A stretch of 34,377 nucleotides of DNA from positions 1 through 34,377 of the forward strand of contig JAFYYJ010000071.1 in NCBI GenBank assembly GCA_017557605.1. Reading direction: 5' to 3'. Shown one piece after another: positions 1 to 8,664 of the stretch. A program made the translations under genes and the position numbers. The notes under the pieces are model-generated. The model saw nothing but the letters and a program-made list of their open reading frames with translations, had not been told where the DNA came from and searched no databases. Source of the DNA: Salinivirgaceae bacterium. GTDB lineage: Bacteria; Bacteroidota; Bacteroidia; Bacteroidales; SZUA-534. The stretch's first letter is position 1; the number at the start of each line of letters is the position of its first letter.

Positions 1-1
1 G

Positions 2-244
2 TTCGAGGATATCCGCCGCATCGCCCCCGACCATTTTTTGCTTGTGCCTGGCATTGGGGCGCAGGGCGGCTCGCTCGAGGAGGTCTGCCGCTACGGAATG
101 AACTCGCAGTGTGGACTGATTGTCAACTCGTCGCGCGCCATAATCTACGCAAGCAACGGCACCGACTTTGCCGAAAAAGCCGCCGAAGCTGCCAAATTAG
201 TTGCAGTAGAGATGAAGGTGATGCTGGAGAAATATTGCAAGTAG
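2..244 (+). CDS. pyrF: Orotidine 5'-phosphate decarboxylase, C-terminal part
   Basis: Only the last 80 codons are in the window; the frame is open from base 2 and ends at TAG 242-244. The enzyme decarboxylates OMP to UMP, the last step of pyrimidine synthesis. The segment has the VPGIGAQGG phosphate-binding loop and a [10 protein letters not shown] strand, both typical of the longer 'type 2' PyrF of Bacteroidota and actinobacteria. It converges on deoC, and the two share a bidirectional terminator. The start and the catalytic Lys/Asp region lie outside the window, so completeness cannot be judged. Confidence 0.93.
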   Translation, partial: FEDIRRIAPDHFLLVPGIGAQGGSLEEVCRYGMNSQCGLIVNSSRAIIYASNGTDFAEKAAEAAKLVAVEMKVMLEKYCK

Positions 245-264
245 CCTTAACGGGCACACAAAAT

Positions 265-301
265 AAAAAGGGATTGTCCTGCAATGAAGACAATCCCTTT
301 T
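265..301. terminator. Bidirectional terminator between pyrF and deoC
   Basis: A perfect 9-bp stem, GGGATTGTC (270-278) with GACAATCCC (289-297), and a 10-nt loop. It has AAAAA on the left and TTTT on the right, so it can act as an intrinsic terminator for both convergent genes. Confidence 0.88.
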
Positions 302-328
302 CCGTCTGTGTGAAAAATAAATAGTTTC

Positions 329-1213
329 TTAGAAGTACTTAACATCCTGAACCTTGCCCGACTCAATGCTGACAATGTCCTTTAGAATGTTGTTTGCCAT
401 ACGGCTTGCGCCCAGGCGGAACATTTTATTGTTAAGCCATTCGGCTCCCAACAGATTCTCTACAATGGCCATATAAAGCAAGGCATCTTCTGAAATTGAC
501 ATTCCGCCGGCAGGTTTTATTCCCACCTTGCGTCCGGTTTTTGCAGCATAAGCCTTTATGGCCTCGCACATTACGCAAACAGCCTGCGGAGTGGCGGCAG
601 GTTCAAGTTTTCCGGTAGAAGTCTTTATGAAATCGGCGCCGGCCTCCATTGCAACAATGCTGGCGTTCCATATATCCTCAACCGAGCGCAGCACACCAGT
701 TTCAAGAATCACCTTGAGGTGGGCCTTTCCAACGGCGGCCTTTATGGCTTTAATCTCATCAAACACCGTCTGATAGTCGTTTGCAAGCCACGCGCCTTGC
801 GAAATCACGATATCGATGTCGGTGGCACCAGCTTCAACGGCCATTTTACATTCCAAAGCCTTTACCTCGATGAACGACTGCGATGCGGGGAAGCAAGCCG
901 CAACCGAAGCCACGCCCACACCAGGACGCTTCAGCGTTGTGGCCACAGTCTTAACAAGCGACGGATAGACGCATATTGCGGCTACATCAGGTATGCCCGA
1001 GAAATTGTCGTGGAAGTTGTTGACATTGTTTGCAAAACGTGCGCCTTTTTCCTGCGTGTCAACCGAGTTGAGCGTAGTCAAATCGATAAGGCTGAGCGCA
1101 AGTTTCAAATGCTCAACATCGAAAAGCTGTTTTGAACGGGTTTTGGCGTCAAACACCTTTTGCTCAATGTCGGCTGCCGAGAACGGCATCGGATAGTTTT
1201 TAAGAAGGTCCAT
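329..1213 (-). CDS. deoC: Deoxyribose-phosphate aldolase
   Basis: A 294-residue protein that cleaves 2-deoxyribose-5-phosphate to glyceraldehyde-3-phosphate and acetaldehyde in deoxynucleoside breakdown. The Schiff-base lysine is K197 in FIKTSTGK and the second catalytic lysine is K233 in GIKPAGGM; the DIDIVI strand near residue 132 carries the acidic partner. It belongs to the longer DeoC form, with about 40 extra N-terminal residues before the barrel. Start chosen at MDLLKNYP, the only ATG near the 5' end of the frame. The leader in front of it is a repeat-rich intergenic segment (1214-1383), so its promoter is unclear. No other deo gene is adjacent. Confidence 0.95.
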   Translation of the reverse strand: MDLLKNYPMPFSAADIEQKVFDAKTRSKQLFDVEHLKLALSLIDLTTLNSVDTQEKGARFANNVNNFHDNFSGIPDVAAICVYPSLVKTVATTLKRPGVGVASVAACFPASQSFIEVKALECKMAVEAGATDIDIVISQGAWLANDYQTVFDEIKAIKAAVGKAHLKVILETGVLRSVEDIWNASIVAMEAGADFIKTSTGKLEPAATPQAVCVMCEAIKAYAAKTGRKVGIKPAGGMSISEDALLYMAIVENLLGAEWLNNKMFRLGASRMANNILKDIVSIESGKVQDVKYF

Positions 1214-1383
1214 ATAAGTTAGAAGTTATCGAGTTTAAAGTTTAAAGTTGAAACGCTTCGCTGTTTAATAGGTTTAATGTTTAACAAGTTTAATCGCTTT
1301 GCTGTTTAATATCCGTTTCGTAATTCGTAATTCAAAATTCGTAATTATACTAGTGCCTTATGCCTATTGCCTTGTGCCTTAAG
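1214..1383. repeat. Composite intergenic repeat, copy A
   Basis: 170 bp filling the gap between the OmpA-type gene and deoC. It contains many GTTTAA words and two near-identical 17-mers (1254-1270 and 1295-1311, 16/17 matches, 41 bp apart). Then comes an AT block at 1324-1347 built on TTCGTAATTCAAAATTC, and finally a run of TGCCTT words (about 1353-1380) that ends three bases before the OmpA stop codon. The same module order recurs at 26917-27088. No coding potential is seen. Confidence 0.7.
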
Positions 1384-2409
1384 TTAATTCGTTTCCAAAA
1401 TTCGGAATATCTCGTCGAGTTTTGGAGTGAGAATTATTTCTGTGCGGCGGTTTTTGGCGCGAGCCTCAGAGGTTTTTGCCGGGTCGATAGGCGAATACTG
1501 TGAGCGGCCGGCAGCCGAGATGCGTTTGCCGTCAATCTTGCCGTCGTTGACAAGTAGTTTGACGATTGTGGTGGCACGTTTGGCGCTCAGGTCCCAGTTG
1601 TCCTGAATGTCGCCGGTGCCTTTCATCGGGACATCATCGGTGTGGCCTTCAATCATTATATTGACATCGGTATTTGCAGCAAGCACTCCGGCTATCTGTT
1701 TGAGGGCGGCCTGACCTTTGGGGTCAACATCCCATTTGCCCGACTTGAACAGGAGTTTCTCATCCATAGTGACATACACTTTGCCGTTGCGTTGCTCTAC
1801 GGTAAGTCCTTTGTCTTCAAAACCAAGCAAAGCCTGGCTTATTTTCTGCTTCAGCGCTCTCACTGATGAGTCTTTCTGGTTCAGAATGGTCTCCAGTTCC
1901 TGAACACGGCGGTTTTTCTCGGCAAGCTCGCGGCGCTGCATATTGAGGTTCGAGTCGAGTGCCACCAGAATGGCGTCGCGCTCGTCAAGTTCCTGTTGTT
2001 TTTCTTTCAGAATACGTTCTTTTTCAAGCAAATCCTGCTTGCTGACTTGCAGGTCGGCCATAAGCTGACGCATTTCGCTCTCATCTTTCGTGGTTTGTTT
2101 TTCCTGCTCGTCGTTAAGGTCGTCGTACATAGTCTTGAACACCTTGTACTGCTTCTTGTAGAACATCGCCGAGTCGCGTATCACTGATTTGGTGCCGGCT
2201 TCGGTCTCTAGTTTCTTGTTCAGTTCCTCCACTTGAGCCTCAAGCTCGGTTGATTTTACGGTGAGGTCTTCGTTCAGGCTTTTTACTGAATCGCGTTCGG
2301 CAACTATCGCCTCGTTCTTCTCTTTCAGCTCCTGAAATTGTTTCGACGGCACGCAGGCTGTAAGCCCTGCCATTGCTGCAATCATTAGTGTTCTGCTGTA
2401 TTTCGACAT
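1384..2409 (-). CDS. OmpA-family lipoprotein with long coiled coil
   Basis: 341 residues. The N-terminus has a lipoprotein signal with lipobox LTAC (C19), so the protein is probably anchored in the outer membrane. Residues about 25-195 are highly charged, with heptad-like Glu/Lys/Leu spacing: a long coiled coil with one break near 75-105. Residues about 210-330 form an OmpA C-terminal domain with the peptidoglycan-contacting pattern IEGHTDD (253-259), NWDLSAKRA (D273, R278) and NRRTEI (N320-R322). The likely role is to tether the envelope to peptidoglycan; no beta-barrel is present. It is divergent from pyrH. The exact cellular role cannot be assigned from sequence. Confidence 0.9.
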   Translation of the reverse strand: MSKYSRTLMIAAMAGLTACVPSKQFQELKEKNEAIVAERDSVKSLNEDLTVKSTELEAQVEELNKKLETEAGTKSVIRDSAMFYKKQYKVFKTMYDDLNDEQEKQTTKDESEMRQLMADLQVSKQDLLEKERILKEKQQELDERDAILVALDSNLNMQRRELAEKNRRVQELETILNQKDSSVRALKQKISQALLGFEDKGLTVEQRNGKVYVTMDEKLLFKSGKWDVDPKGQAALKQIAGVLAANTDVNIMIEGHTDDVPMKGTGDIQDNWDLSAKRATTIVKLLVNDGKIDGKRISAAGRSQYSPIDPAKTSEARAKNRRTEIILTPKLDEIFRILETN

Positions 2410-2646
2410 ATCTGTTATGAAATTTCGAACTATAAAAATATAATGTCAAAAGTGTGCTTTTTGAAGGTGGCCGGAAAAATTCTACATAACTTATTAACCG
2501 AATATAGTTTGAAAGTCAGGTCGCTGGGAGCTAGGTTTCGACCTAAAAAACAGCGGTTTGGCTGCAGAATCTTCAACTTTTGCGTTCTGAAATTGAACTG
2601 TTTTAAGTTTTTAGTTACCTTCACACGTTATTTTATTATAGGAAAT

Positions 2647-3357
2647 ATGGCAAAATATAAACGCATTTTATTGAAACTCAGTGGCGAATCGCTGATGGGC
2701 GCGCAAGGCTACGGCATCGACACGCAGCGGCTCAACGAGTATGCCGCCCAGATTAAGGAGATTGCCGGTATGGGTGTCCAGATAGGCATTGTGATAGGCG
2801 GTGGCAATATTTTCCGCGGACTGAGCGGCGCGTCGAAAGGGTTTGACCGCTACAAAGGCGACCAGATGGGAATGCTTGCAACAGTCATCAACTCAATGGC
2901 TTTGTGCTCGGCGCTGGAAAGCATAGGTCAGCCGGCTCGCGTGCTGACGGCCATTCGGATGGAACCGATAGGTGAGTTCTACTCTAAACCCAAGGCCATT
3001 GAGGCGCTGAAACGCGGCGAGGTGGTTATTATGTCGGGCGGAACGGGCAATCCGTATTTCACAACCGACACAGGCTCGTCGCTGCGCGGAATTGAGATTG
3101 AAGCCGATGTGATGCTCAAAGGCACCCGCGTTGACGGCATCTACACCGCCGACCCCGAAAAAGACCCGACTGCAACCAAGTTCGACACTATTACTTACGA
3201 CGAAATCTATAATAAAGGCTTGAAAGTGATGGACTTGACGGCCACAACAATGTGCAAGGAGAACAATCTGCCTATTGTTGTTTTCAATATGGACAAACCC
3301 GGAAATCTTATCAAGGTTATCTCGGGAGAGAATATCGGAACATTAGTAACCATTTAA
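2647..3357 (+). CDS. pyrH: UMP kinase
   Basis: 236 residues from the ATG of MAKYKRILLKLSGES. The reading frame stays open 68 codons further upstream (from 2443), but that extension is Phe/Lys-rich and unlike the family, and the usual PyrH length is about 236-240. The enzyme phosphorylates UMP to UDP. Visible motifs are the N-terminal KLSGESLMG loop, the GGGNIFRG nucleotide loop and YTADPEKDPTA near the C-terminus, all of the amino acid kinase fold. It lies 13 bp upstream of frr, the common bacterial pyrH-frr pairing, and probably shares its transcript. It is divergent from the OmpA lipoprotein gene. Confidence 0.96.
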   Translation: MAKYKRILLKLSGESLMGAQGYGIDTQRLNEYAAQIKEIAGMGVQIGIVIGGGNIFRGLSGASKGFDRYKGDQMGMLATVINSMALCSALESIGQPARVLTAIRMEPIGEFYSKPKAIEALKRGEVVIMSGGTGNPYFTTDTGSSLRGIEIEADVMLKGTRVDGIYTADPEKDPTATKFDTITYDEIYNKGLKVMDLTATTMCKENNLPIVVFNMDKPGNLIKVISGENIGTLVTI

Positions 3358-3370
3358 AACATTTACAGTT

Positions 3371-3940
3371 ATGATGACACAAGAAGACGTGAAAAAGCAA
3401 ATCGAGAAATCGAAAGCCCAAATGGCGAAGGCTGTCGATTTTCTTGAAGACTCAATAGCGCACATCCGCGCCGGCAAGGCCGACATACGTGTGCTCGACA
3501 ACGTTATGGTTGACTATTATGGCTCGCAGATGAGCTTGTCGCAGGTGTCGAACGTTACCGTTCCCGATGCGCGCACTATCAAGATACAGCCGTGGGAGAA
3601 AAAAATGTTCGAGGTGATTGAGAAGGCCATTCTGGTATCGAACCTTGGTTTCAACCCGACAAATAACGGCGAGTCGATAATTATTGCCGTTCCGCCCCTT
3701 ACCGAGGAGCGCCGACGCGAACTTGTGAAACAGGCCAAACAGGAAGGCGAGAATTCGAAAATCATCATCCGCAATGTGCGTAAAGATGCCAACGAAGCCT
3801 TCAAAAAGATGAAGAAAGACGGTCTTGCAGAAGATTTGGCGAAAGACGCCGAAGAATCGATGCAGAAACTTACCGACAGCTATATCGGCAAGGTAGATGA
3901 GCTTCTCAAAAAGAAAGAGCAAGACATTATGGCGGTTTAA
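3371..3940 (+). CDS. frr: Ribosome recycling factor
   Basis: 189 residues, close to the usual 185. With EF-G it splits post-termination ribosomes. The sequence shows the family pattern: N-terminal helix with HIRAGKAD, the VTVPDARTIKIQPWEK segment, SNLGFNPTNNGESIIIAVPPLTEERR, and a long C-terminal helix ending in LLKKKEQDIMAV. Two ATGs are adjacent (3371 and 3374), so the start could be one codon later. It is the second gene of the pyrH-frr pair and is followed by an intrinsic terminator. Confidence 0.96.
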   Translation: MMTQEDVKKQIEKSKAQMAKAVDFLEDSIAHIRAGKADIRVLDNVMVDYYGSQMSLSQVSNVTVPDARTIKIQPWEKKMFEVIEKAILVSNLGFNPTNNGESIIIAVPPLTEERRRELVKQAKQEGENSKIIIRNVRKDANEAFKKMKKDGLAEDLAKDAEESMQKLTDSYIGKVDELLKKKEQDIMAV

Positions 3941-3962
3941 TAATTGGTAAGCCGATAAAATG

Positions 3963-3999
3963 AAACGCTCCGTTGTCAGAAGATGACGGGGCGTTTTTT
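3963..3999 (+). terminator. Intrinsic terminator after frr
   Basis: Stem AAACGCTCCGT (3963-3973) with ACGGGGCGTTT (3986-3996), one T-G pair, 12-nt loop, then a T run. It closes the pyrH-frr unit before tRNA-Ala. Confidence 0.85.
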
Positions 4000-4051
4000 G
4001 TGTGAAAAAACTAAACATTTAACCCCGTTCAGCAATCGCAGTGTTTTTTTC

Positions 4052-4059
4052 TATTTTTG
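4052..4059 (+). promoter_or_regulatory. Promoter -7 element for tRNA-Ala
   Basis: TATTTTTG matches the Bacteroidota -7 consensus TAnnTTTG, 13 bases before the tRNA. No good TTTG is found about 19 nt upstream, so only the -7 half is supported. Confidence 0.4.
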
Positions 4060-4072
4060 CTGCAACGCAAAT

Positions 4073-4145
4073 GGGGCATTAGCTCATCTGGCAGAGCGAT
4101 TCGTTCGCAACGAATAGGTAGGCGGTTCGAGTCCGCTATGCTCCA
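4073..4145 (+). tRNA. tRNA-Ala (anticodon CGC)
   Basis: Full cloverleaf: acceptor GGGGCAT with ATGCTCC, D stem GCTC/GAGC, anticodon stem ATTCG/CGAAT with loop TTCGCAA (anticodon 4106-4108), and T stem GGCGG/CCGCT closing a TTCGAGT loop. Base pair 3:70 is G-U (G4075 with T4142), the main alanine identity element. This agrees with the anticodon, which reads GCG. Discriminator A4145; CCA is not encoded. Confidence 0.96.
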
Positions 4146-4154
4146 CCCATCCAC

Positions 4155-4185
4155 AAACCGCTTGATAGCCTTCGAAGCGGTTTTT
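4155..4185 (+). terminator. Terminator after tRNA-Ala
   Basis: Stem AAACCGCTT (4155-4163) with AAGCGGTTT (4175-4183), 11-nt loop, running into five T residues (4181-4185). Confidence 0.85.
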
Positions 4186-4451
4186 CCGTTTAAAATGACA
4201 TTTATTAGCACAATTCTGGCATTTGCGAGCTTATTCCAGTGTCATTCACCGCACTTCGGCTTGGAATAAAATTCTGTTAAACCCATTTTGAAATATTGGT
4301 TTTAGAATAAAAGCGATATTAGAAACACAATAACAGTTGTTTATTTCAAATACTAGTAAATATTTGGTGGATATTTCCAGGTATTGCATTTTTGTCACAT
4401 CAAAAATTCTAAAACGATAACATTAAATATTAACAATTAAAATTTACAATC
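4186..4451. other. AT-rich region upstream of the sulfhydrylase gene
   Basis: About 266 bp without a gene. The only clear structure is a dyad, ATTTTTG (4388-4394) and CAAAAAT (4401-4407) around TCACAT, 45 bp before the next start codon. No exact TAnnTTTG element was found, and no structure I recognise as a SAM riboswitch. The 5' part (4195-4300) shows nothing. Confidence 0.45.
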
Positions 4452-5741
4452 ATGACACAGAAAAAACTTCATTTCGAAACACTACAACTTCACGTAGGAC
4501 AAGAGAACGCCGACCCGACAACCGACTCGCGCGCAGTTCCAATCTATCAAACAACATCGTACGTGTTCCACAACTCACAGCACGCTGCTGACCGTTTTGG
4601 TCTGCGCGACGCGGGCAACATTTATGGACGCCTCACCAACACAACGCAAAGTGTTTTTGAGGACCGCGTGGCGGCACTCGAGGGCGGTGTAGCCGGTTTG
4701 GCAGTAGCCAGCGGCGCGGCAGCCATCACCTACGCATTGCAAAATATCGCGAAAGCGGGCGACCACATTGTGGCGGCCGACAACCTCTACGGCGGCAGCT
4801 ATAATCTTATCACTCATACACTTGCGACACAAGGCGTGACTAACACCATTGTCAAAGTGAACGACTTGAAAGCTCTTGAAGCCGCCATCAAACCGAATAC
4901 GAAAGTGGTTTTTGCCGAGACTTTTGGCAACCCTAACAGCGACGTTCTGAACATTGAGGCTGTGGCAGAAGTTGCTCACCGCCATAACATTCCATTGATT
5001 GTTGACAATACTTTCGGCACTCCATATCTGATTCGTCCGCTGGAGCACGGCGCCGACGTGGTTGTTCACTCAGCCACAAAATTCCTCGGCGGCCACGGCA
5101 GCAGCCTTGGTGGCGTTATTGTTGACGGCGGCAAATTCGATTGGAAAGCCAATGCTGAAAAATACCCATCGCTTGCTTTGCCAGACCCGTCATATCACGG
5201 AGCCGTGTTTGCCGATGTGGCAGGAGCTGCGGCTTTTGTAACCCGCATCCGTGCGGTCATCTTGCGCGACACTGGCGCTGCTATTTCGCCGTTCAACGCA
5301 TGGATATTACTGCAAGGTGTTGAAACACTGAGTCTCAGAGTTGAGCGTCACGTTGAGAACGCCTTGAAAGTAGTCGATTTCTTGAGCAAACATCCGAAAG
5401 TTGCTCGTGTGAACCATCCGGCACTCAGCAGCCACCCCGACCACGAGTTATACAAAAAATACTTTCCCAACGGCGGTGGTTCAATCTTCACCTTCGAGAT
5501 AAAAGGCGGTCAGGAAGAGGCTTGGAAGTTTATCGACAATTTGAAGATTTTCAGCTTGTTGGCTAACGTGGCCGATGTTAAAAGCCTTGTGATTCATCCT
5601 TATACAACTACCCATTCACAACTGTCGCCCGAGGAACTGGCTGAGCAGCACATCACGCCAAGTACTATCCGCTTGAGCATCGGAACCGAGCATGTCGACG
5701 ACATTATCGACGACCTTGCGCAGGCTTTTGATAAGATTTGA
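4452..5741 (+). CDS. O-acetylhomoserine sulfhydrylase (PLP enzyme)
   Basis: 429 residues, the usual length of the MetY type of the Cys/Met metabolism PLP family. It likely makes homocysteine from O-acetylhomoserine and sulfide. The PLP lysine is K210 in HSATKFLGGHG, the Asp that contacts the pyridine nitrogen is D185 in VDNTFGTP, and Y59 lies in NIYGRLTN. GAAAITYALQ at 89-98 holds the cofactor phosphate. The start ATG follows an AT-rich leader with no Shine-Dalgarno. It stands alone, ending in a bidirectional terminator shared with mutS. Related family members (cystathionine gamma-synthase or lyase) are usually about 380-400 residues, so MetY is favoured. Confidence 0.9.
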   Translation: MTQKKLHFETLQLHVGQENADPTTDSRAVPIYQTTSYVFHNSQHAADRFGLRDAGNIYGRLTNTTQSVFEDRVAALEGGVAGLAVASGAAAITYALQNIAKAGDHIVAADNLYGGSYNLITHTLATQGVTNTIVKVNDLKALEAAIKPNTKVVFAETFGNPNSDVLNIEAVAEVAHRHNIPLIVDNTFGTPYLIRPLEHGADVVVHSATKFLGGHGSSLGGVIVDGGKFDWKANAEKYPSLALPDPSYHGAVFADVAGAAAFVTRIRAVILRDTGAAISPFNAWILLQGVETLSLRVERHVENALKVVDFLSKHPKVARVNHPALSSHPDHELYKKYFPNGGGSIFTFEIKGGQEEAWKFIDNLKIFSLLANVADVKSLVIHPYTTTHSQLSPEELAEQHITPSTIRLSIGTEHVDDIIDDLAQAFDKI

Positions 5742-5773
5742 TGCAGAAAAAGATTGGCTGACAGCCGGCATGC

Positions 5774-5818
5774 AAAAACGCCGCAATTGGTATTGATTCA
5801 TACAGTTGCGGCGTTTTT
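5774..5818. terminator. Bidirectional terminator between sulfhydrylase gene and mutS
   Basis: A 13-bp perfect stem, AAAAACGCCGCAA (5774-5786) with TTGCGGCGTTTTT (5806-5818), and a 19-nt loop. The A and T tracts are part of the stem, so it serves both convergent genes. Confidence 0.88.
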
Positions 5819-5837
5819 ATGTGAAATATCCGGAAAA

Positions 5838-8438
5838 TCAGATTCCCGTTATCCGCTTGATATCGTTCAGTTTGTTCAGAGCCTCGATAGGTGTCAGGTT
5901 GTCGATATCAAGATTTTTTATCTGGTCGCGGATTTCTTTTAGAACTGGGTCGTCAAGTTGGAAGAAGCTGAGCTGCACTCCGCCCGACGATTTTGCCGTG
6001 TTCACCGACGACTCGGTGTTGCGCCGCGATTTTTCAAGGTCACCCAAAATGACCTCGGCGCGCGCAACTACACTCTTCGGCATTCCGGCCATGCGCGCCA
6101 CATGAATACCGAAGCTATGCTCACTGCCACCCGGCACCAGTTTTCGTAAGAACAAAACCTTCTTATCAACCTCTCGAACCGATACGTTGTAGTTCTTTAT
6201 GCGCTCAAACGATTTGCTCATCTCGTTAAGCTCGTGATAGTGAGTGGCGAACATTGTTTTTGCCTTATACGAAGGGTGGTTGTGGATATACTCCACAATG
6301 GCCCACGCAATGCTGATTCCGTCATAAGTTGAAGTACCGCGGCCAAGCTCGTCGAGCAAAATCAAGCTGCGCTCGCTAATATTGTTCAGAATATTTGCGG
6401 CCTCGTTCATCTCCACCATAAACGTTGATTCGCCCACTGAGATGTTATCCGATGCGCCGACACGTGTGAAGATACGGTCGATGAAGCCGATGTGGACGGC
6501 CTCTGCCGGAACAAACGAACCTATTTGCGCCAATAGTACAATGAGCGCCGTCTGCCTTAATAGAGCCGATTTTCCGGCCATGTTCGGACCGGTGATGATG
6601 ATAATCTGCTGGTCATCGTCGTTAAGTGTCACGTTATTCGACACATACTCTTCGCCAGGTTGCATCTGAGTTTCGATAACAGGGTGGCGGCCTTCTTTTA
6701 TCTCGAAGACGCGGCTGTCGTCAACCACAGGCATGCAATAATGGTGAATGCGTGCTGTAGTGGCAAACGAGAGTAAACAGTCAATTTTGGCAAGAAGCGC
6801 GGCATCAAGCTGAATGGCCGTCACAAATTTCGACACGGCAAAAACCAGGTCGTTGTATATTTTCTGCTCCAATGCCAGAATCTTCTCCTCGGCACCCATA
6901 ATCTTCTCCTCATACTCCTTCAACTCCTTGGTTATGTAGCGTTCGGCATTGACAAGCGTCTGTTTGCGAATCCAGTCTTGCGGCACCTTGTCGCGGTGGG
7001 CGTTGCGTACCTCAATGTAGTATCCAAAAACGTTATTGAAACTCACTTTCAGCGACGGGATGCCGGTTTCAAGGCTCTCGCGCTGCTGCAGTTCCAAAAG
7101 ATAGTCGCGTCCTTCATATGCAATGTGGCGCAACTCGTCAAGCTCGGCATTCACACCGCTTTTTATGGCGTTGCCTTTGGCCACCTGCACCGGGGGGTCA
7201 ATGTTTATCTCGTTCTCAATCTTGTTGCAGATTGATGAGCAAGGATTCAACTGTTCGCCTACAACCCTAAGAGCCTCGATGCCAGATTGCTCGCATATCT
7301 GTTTAATCGGGCCAATCGACTGCAGCGCATTTTTCAGCGTAAGCATCTCGCGCGGATTGATGCGGTTGAAAGTAACCTTGCTTATAAGCCTTTCAAGGTC
7401 GCCCATATTTTTCAATTCGGCCTCAATCTGTAGTTTCACATCTTCGTTATCAGCAAAATACGAAGCTATCTGTTGGCGCTCATGAATGGCTGTCACGTTT
7501 TTCAGCGGCAGCGACACCCAGCGTTTCAGCATTCGCGAGCCCATAGGTGTCAAGGTGTTGTCTATCACATCGATAAGGCTGTGCCCGTCTTCGTTCAGCG
7601 GCGCAAAAACCTCGAGGTTGCGGAAGGTGAAACGGTCAATCCAGACATACTCATCCTCGGCAATGCGCTGGATGCCGGTTATGTTGCCTATCTGTGTGTG
7701 CTGTGTGATGTCAAGATAATGCAGAACGGCGCCAGCGGCTATTGTACCAAGCTGCAGCTTGTCGATGCCGAAACCTTTGAGCGACTGTGTCTGGAAATGC
7801 TTCAGGAGACGGTCGGTGGCGGCCTGCGCCGAATAAACCCACTCGTCAACGGCATAGATGTAGAAACCCATGCCGAAGGTGTCCTGAATCAGCTCTTTGT
7901 TGCCGTGCTCGTATAGCAATTCTTTCGGGCGGAAAGTCTGAATCAGCTTGTTCACGTAATCCATACTGCCCTCAGCCACATAGAACTCGCCTGTTGACAG
8001 GTCAAGGAATGATATTCCGGCTTGTTTCTTTTCGATATAAACCGAAGCAAGGAAGTTGTTCTCGCGGTTTTCCAGAATATTATCGCTGACGGAAACACCT
8101 GGCGTAACAAGCTCAGTAACACCGCGTTTCACAAGAGTTTTGGTAAGTTTCGGGTCTTCAAGCTGGTCGCAGATAGCGACACGCTGGCCAGCACGCACAA
8201 GTTTCGGAAGATAGGTGTCGAGCGCATGATAGGGGAATCCGGCCATTTCAACATCGGCCGCCGCACCGTTTGAGCGTTTAGTAAGCGTGATGTTCAGAAT
8301 CTTCGCTGTTGTGACAGCGTCGCTCGAATATGTTTCGTAAAAATCGCCCACACGAAATAGCAAGATAGCATCGGGATAACTCGATTTAATCTTGTTATAC
8401 TGGTCCATTAGCGGGGTTTTTGACGTCTCCTTGCCCAT
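5838..8438 (-). CDS. mutS: DNA mismatch repair protein MutS
   Basis: 866 residues from [18 protein letters not shown]. The frame is open 12 codons further (8474), but a TAnnTTTG promoter element (8462-8469) lies inside that extension, so the inner ATG is preferred. The N-terminal domain has the mismatch-reading Phe-X-Glu in RVGDFYETY. The C-terminal ATPase has Walker [14 protein letters not shown], Walker [17 protein letters not shown] and the FATHYHEL segment. The Walker A has Ala and Ala-Leu where Proteobacteria have Gly and Thr-Thr; I recall this variant in Bacteroidota. It binds mispairs and starts repair with MutL, which is not nearby. Its length and domains fit MutS1, not MutS2. Confidence 0.96.
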   Translation of the reverse strand: MGKETSKTPLMDQYNKIKSSYPDAILLFRVGDFYETYSSDAVTTAKILNITLTKRSNGAAADVEMAGFPYHALDTYLPKLVRAGQRVAICDQLEDPKLTKTLVKRGVTELVTPGVSVSDNILENRENNFLASVYIEKKQAGISFLDLSTGEFYVAEGSMDYVNKLIQTFRPKELLYEHGNKELIQDTFGMGFYIYAVDEWVYSAQAATDRLLKHFQTQSLKGFGIDKLQLGTIAAGAVLHYLDITQHTQIGNITGIQRIAEDEYVWIDRFTFRNLEVFAPLNEDGHSLIDVIDNTLTPMGSRMLKRWVSLPLKNVTAIHERQQIASYFADNEDVKLQIEAELKNMGDLERLISKVTFNRINPREMLTLKNALQSIGPIKQICEQSGIEALRVVGEQLNPCSSICNKIENEINIDPPVQVAKGNAIKSGVNAELDELRHIAYEGRDYLLELQQRESLETGIPSLKVSFNNVFGYYIEVRNAHRDKVPQDWIRKQTLVNAERYITKELKEYEEKIMGAEEKILALEQKIYNDLVFAVSKFVTAIQLDAALLAKIDCLLSFATTARIHHYCMPVVDDSRVFEIKEGRHPVIETQMQPGEEYVSNNVTLNDDDQQIIIITGPNMAGKSALLRQTALIVLLAQIGSFVPAEAVHIGFIDRIFTRVGASDNISVGESTFMVEMNEAANILNNISERSLILLDELGRGTSTYDGISIAWAIVEYIHNHPSYKAKTMFATHYHELNEMSKSFERIKNYNVSVREVDKKVLFLRKLVPGGSEHSFGIHVARMAGMPKSVVARAEVILGDLEKSRRNTESSVNTAKSSGGVQLSFFQLDDPVLKEIRDQIKNLDIDNLTPIEALNKLNDIKRITGI

Positions 8439-8461
8439 TTTCGTACTTTTTGTGAAACAAG

Positions 8462-8469
8462 CAAAACTA
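8462..8469 (-). promoter_or_regulatory. Promoter -7 element for mutS
   Basis: On the minus strand it reads TAGTTTTG, an exact TAnnTTTG match, 23 bases before the chosen ATG. It excludes the longer mutS start. A 7-bp inverted repeat, GCCGATT/AATCGGC (8479-8485 and 8500-8506), covers the place where a -33 element would be. Confidence 0.45.
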
Positions 8470-8603
8470 ACCATTCGCGCCGATTATGTTTTTGAACGGA
8501 ATCGGCATTTTTTAACAAGTTTTAAGTTTAGATGTGATTTTTATATGAACCTTGATTGTTGGTCAAAAACTTTCGGGGTCCATATCGATTTGGCAGCCAA
8601 TCT

Positions 8604-8637
8604 AAAAAGAAAGCCGTTCCAAACGGGACGGCTTTCT
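8604..8637 (-). terminator. Terminator after the EF-G2 gene
   Basis: Minus-strand hairpin: AGAAAGCCGTTCC (8608-8620) pairs with GGGACGGCTTTCT (8625-8637), 13 pairs with one T-G, loop of four, followed on the minus strand by TTTTT. Confidence 0.87.
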
Positions 8638-8664
8638 TCATATAACTTAACAACAAATGAAAAA

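Noticed and set aside
2443..2646. 68-codon N-terminal extension of pyrH
   Set aside because: The added residues are Phe/Lys-rich and foreign to the family, while the ATG at 2647 gives the normal length.
4186..4451. Possible SAM riboswitch before the methionine gene
   Set aside because: No pairing pattern of SAM-I or SAM-II could be built by eye; only a short A/T-rich dyad is present.
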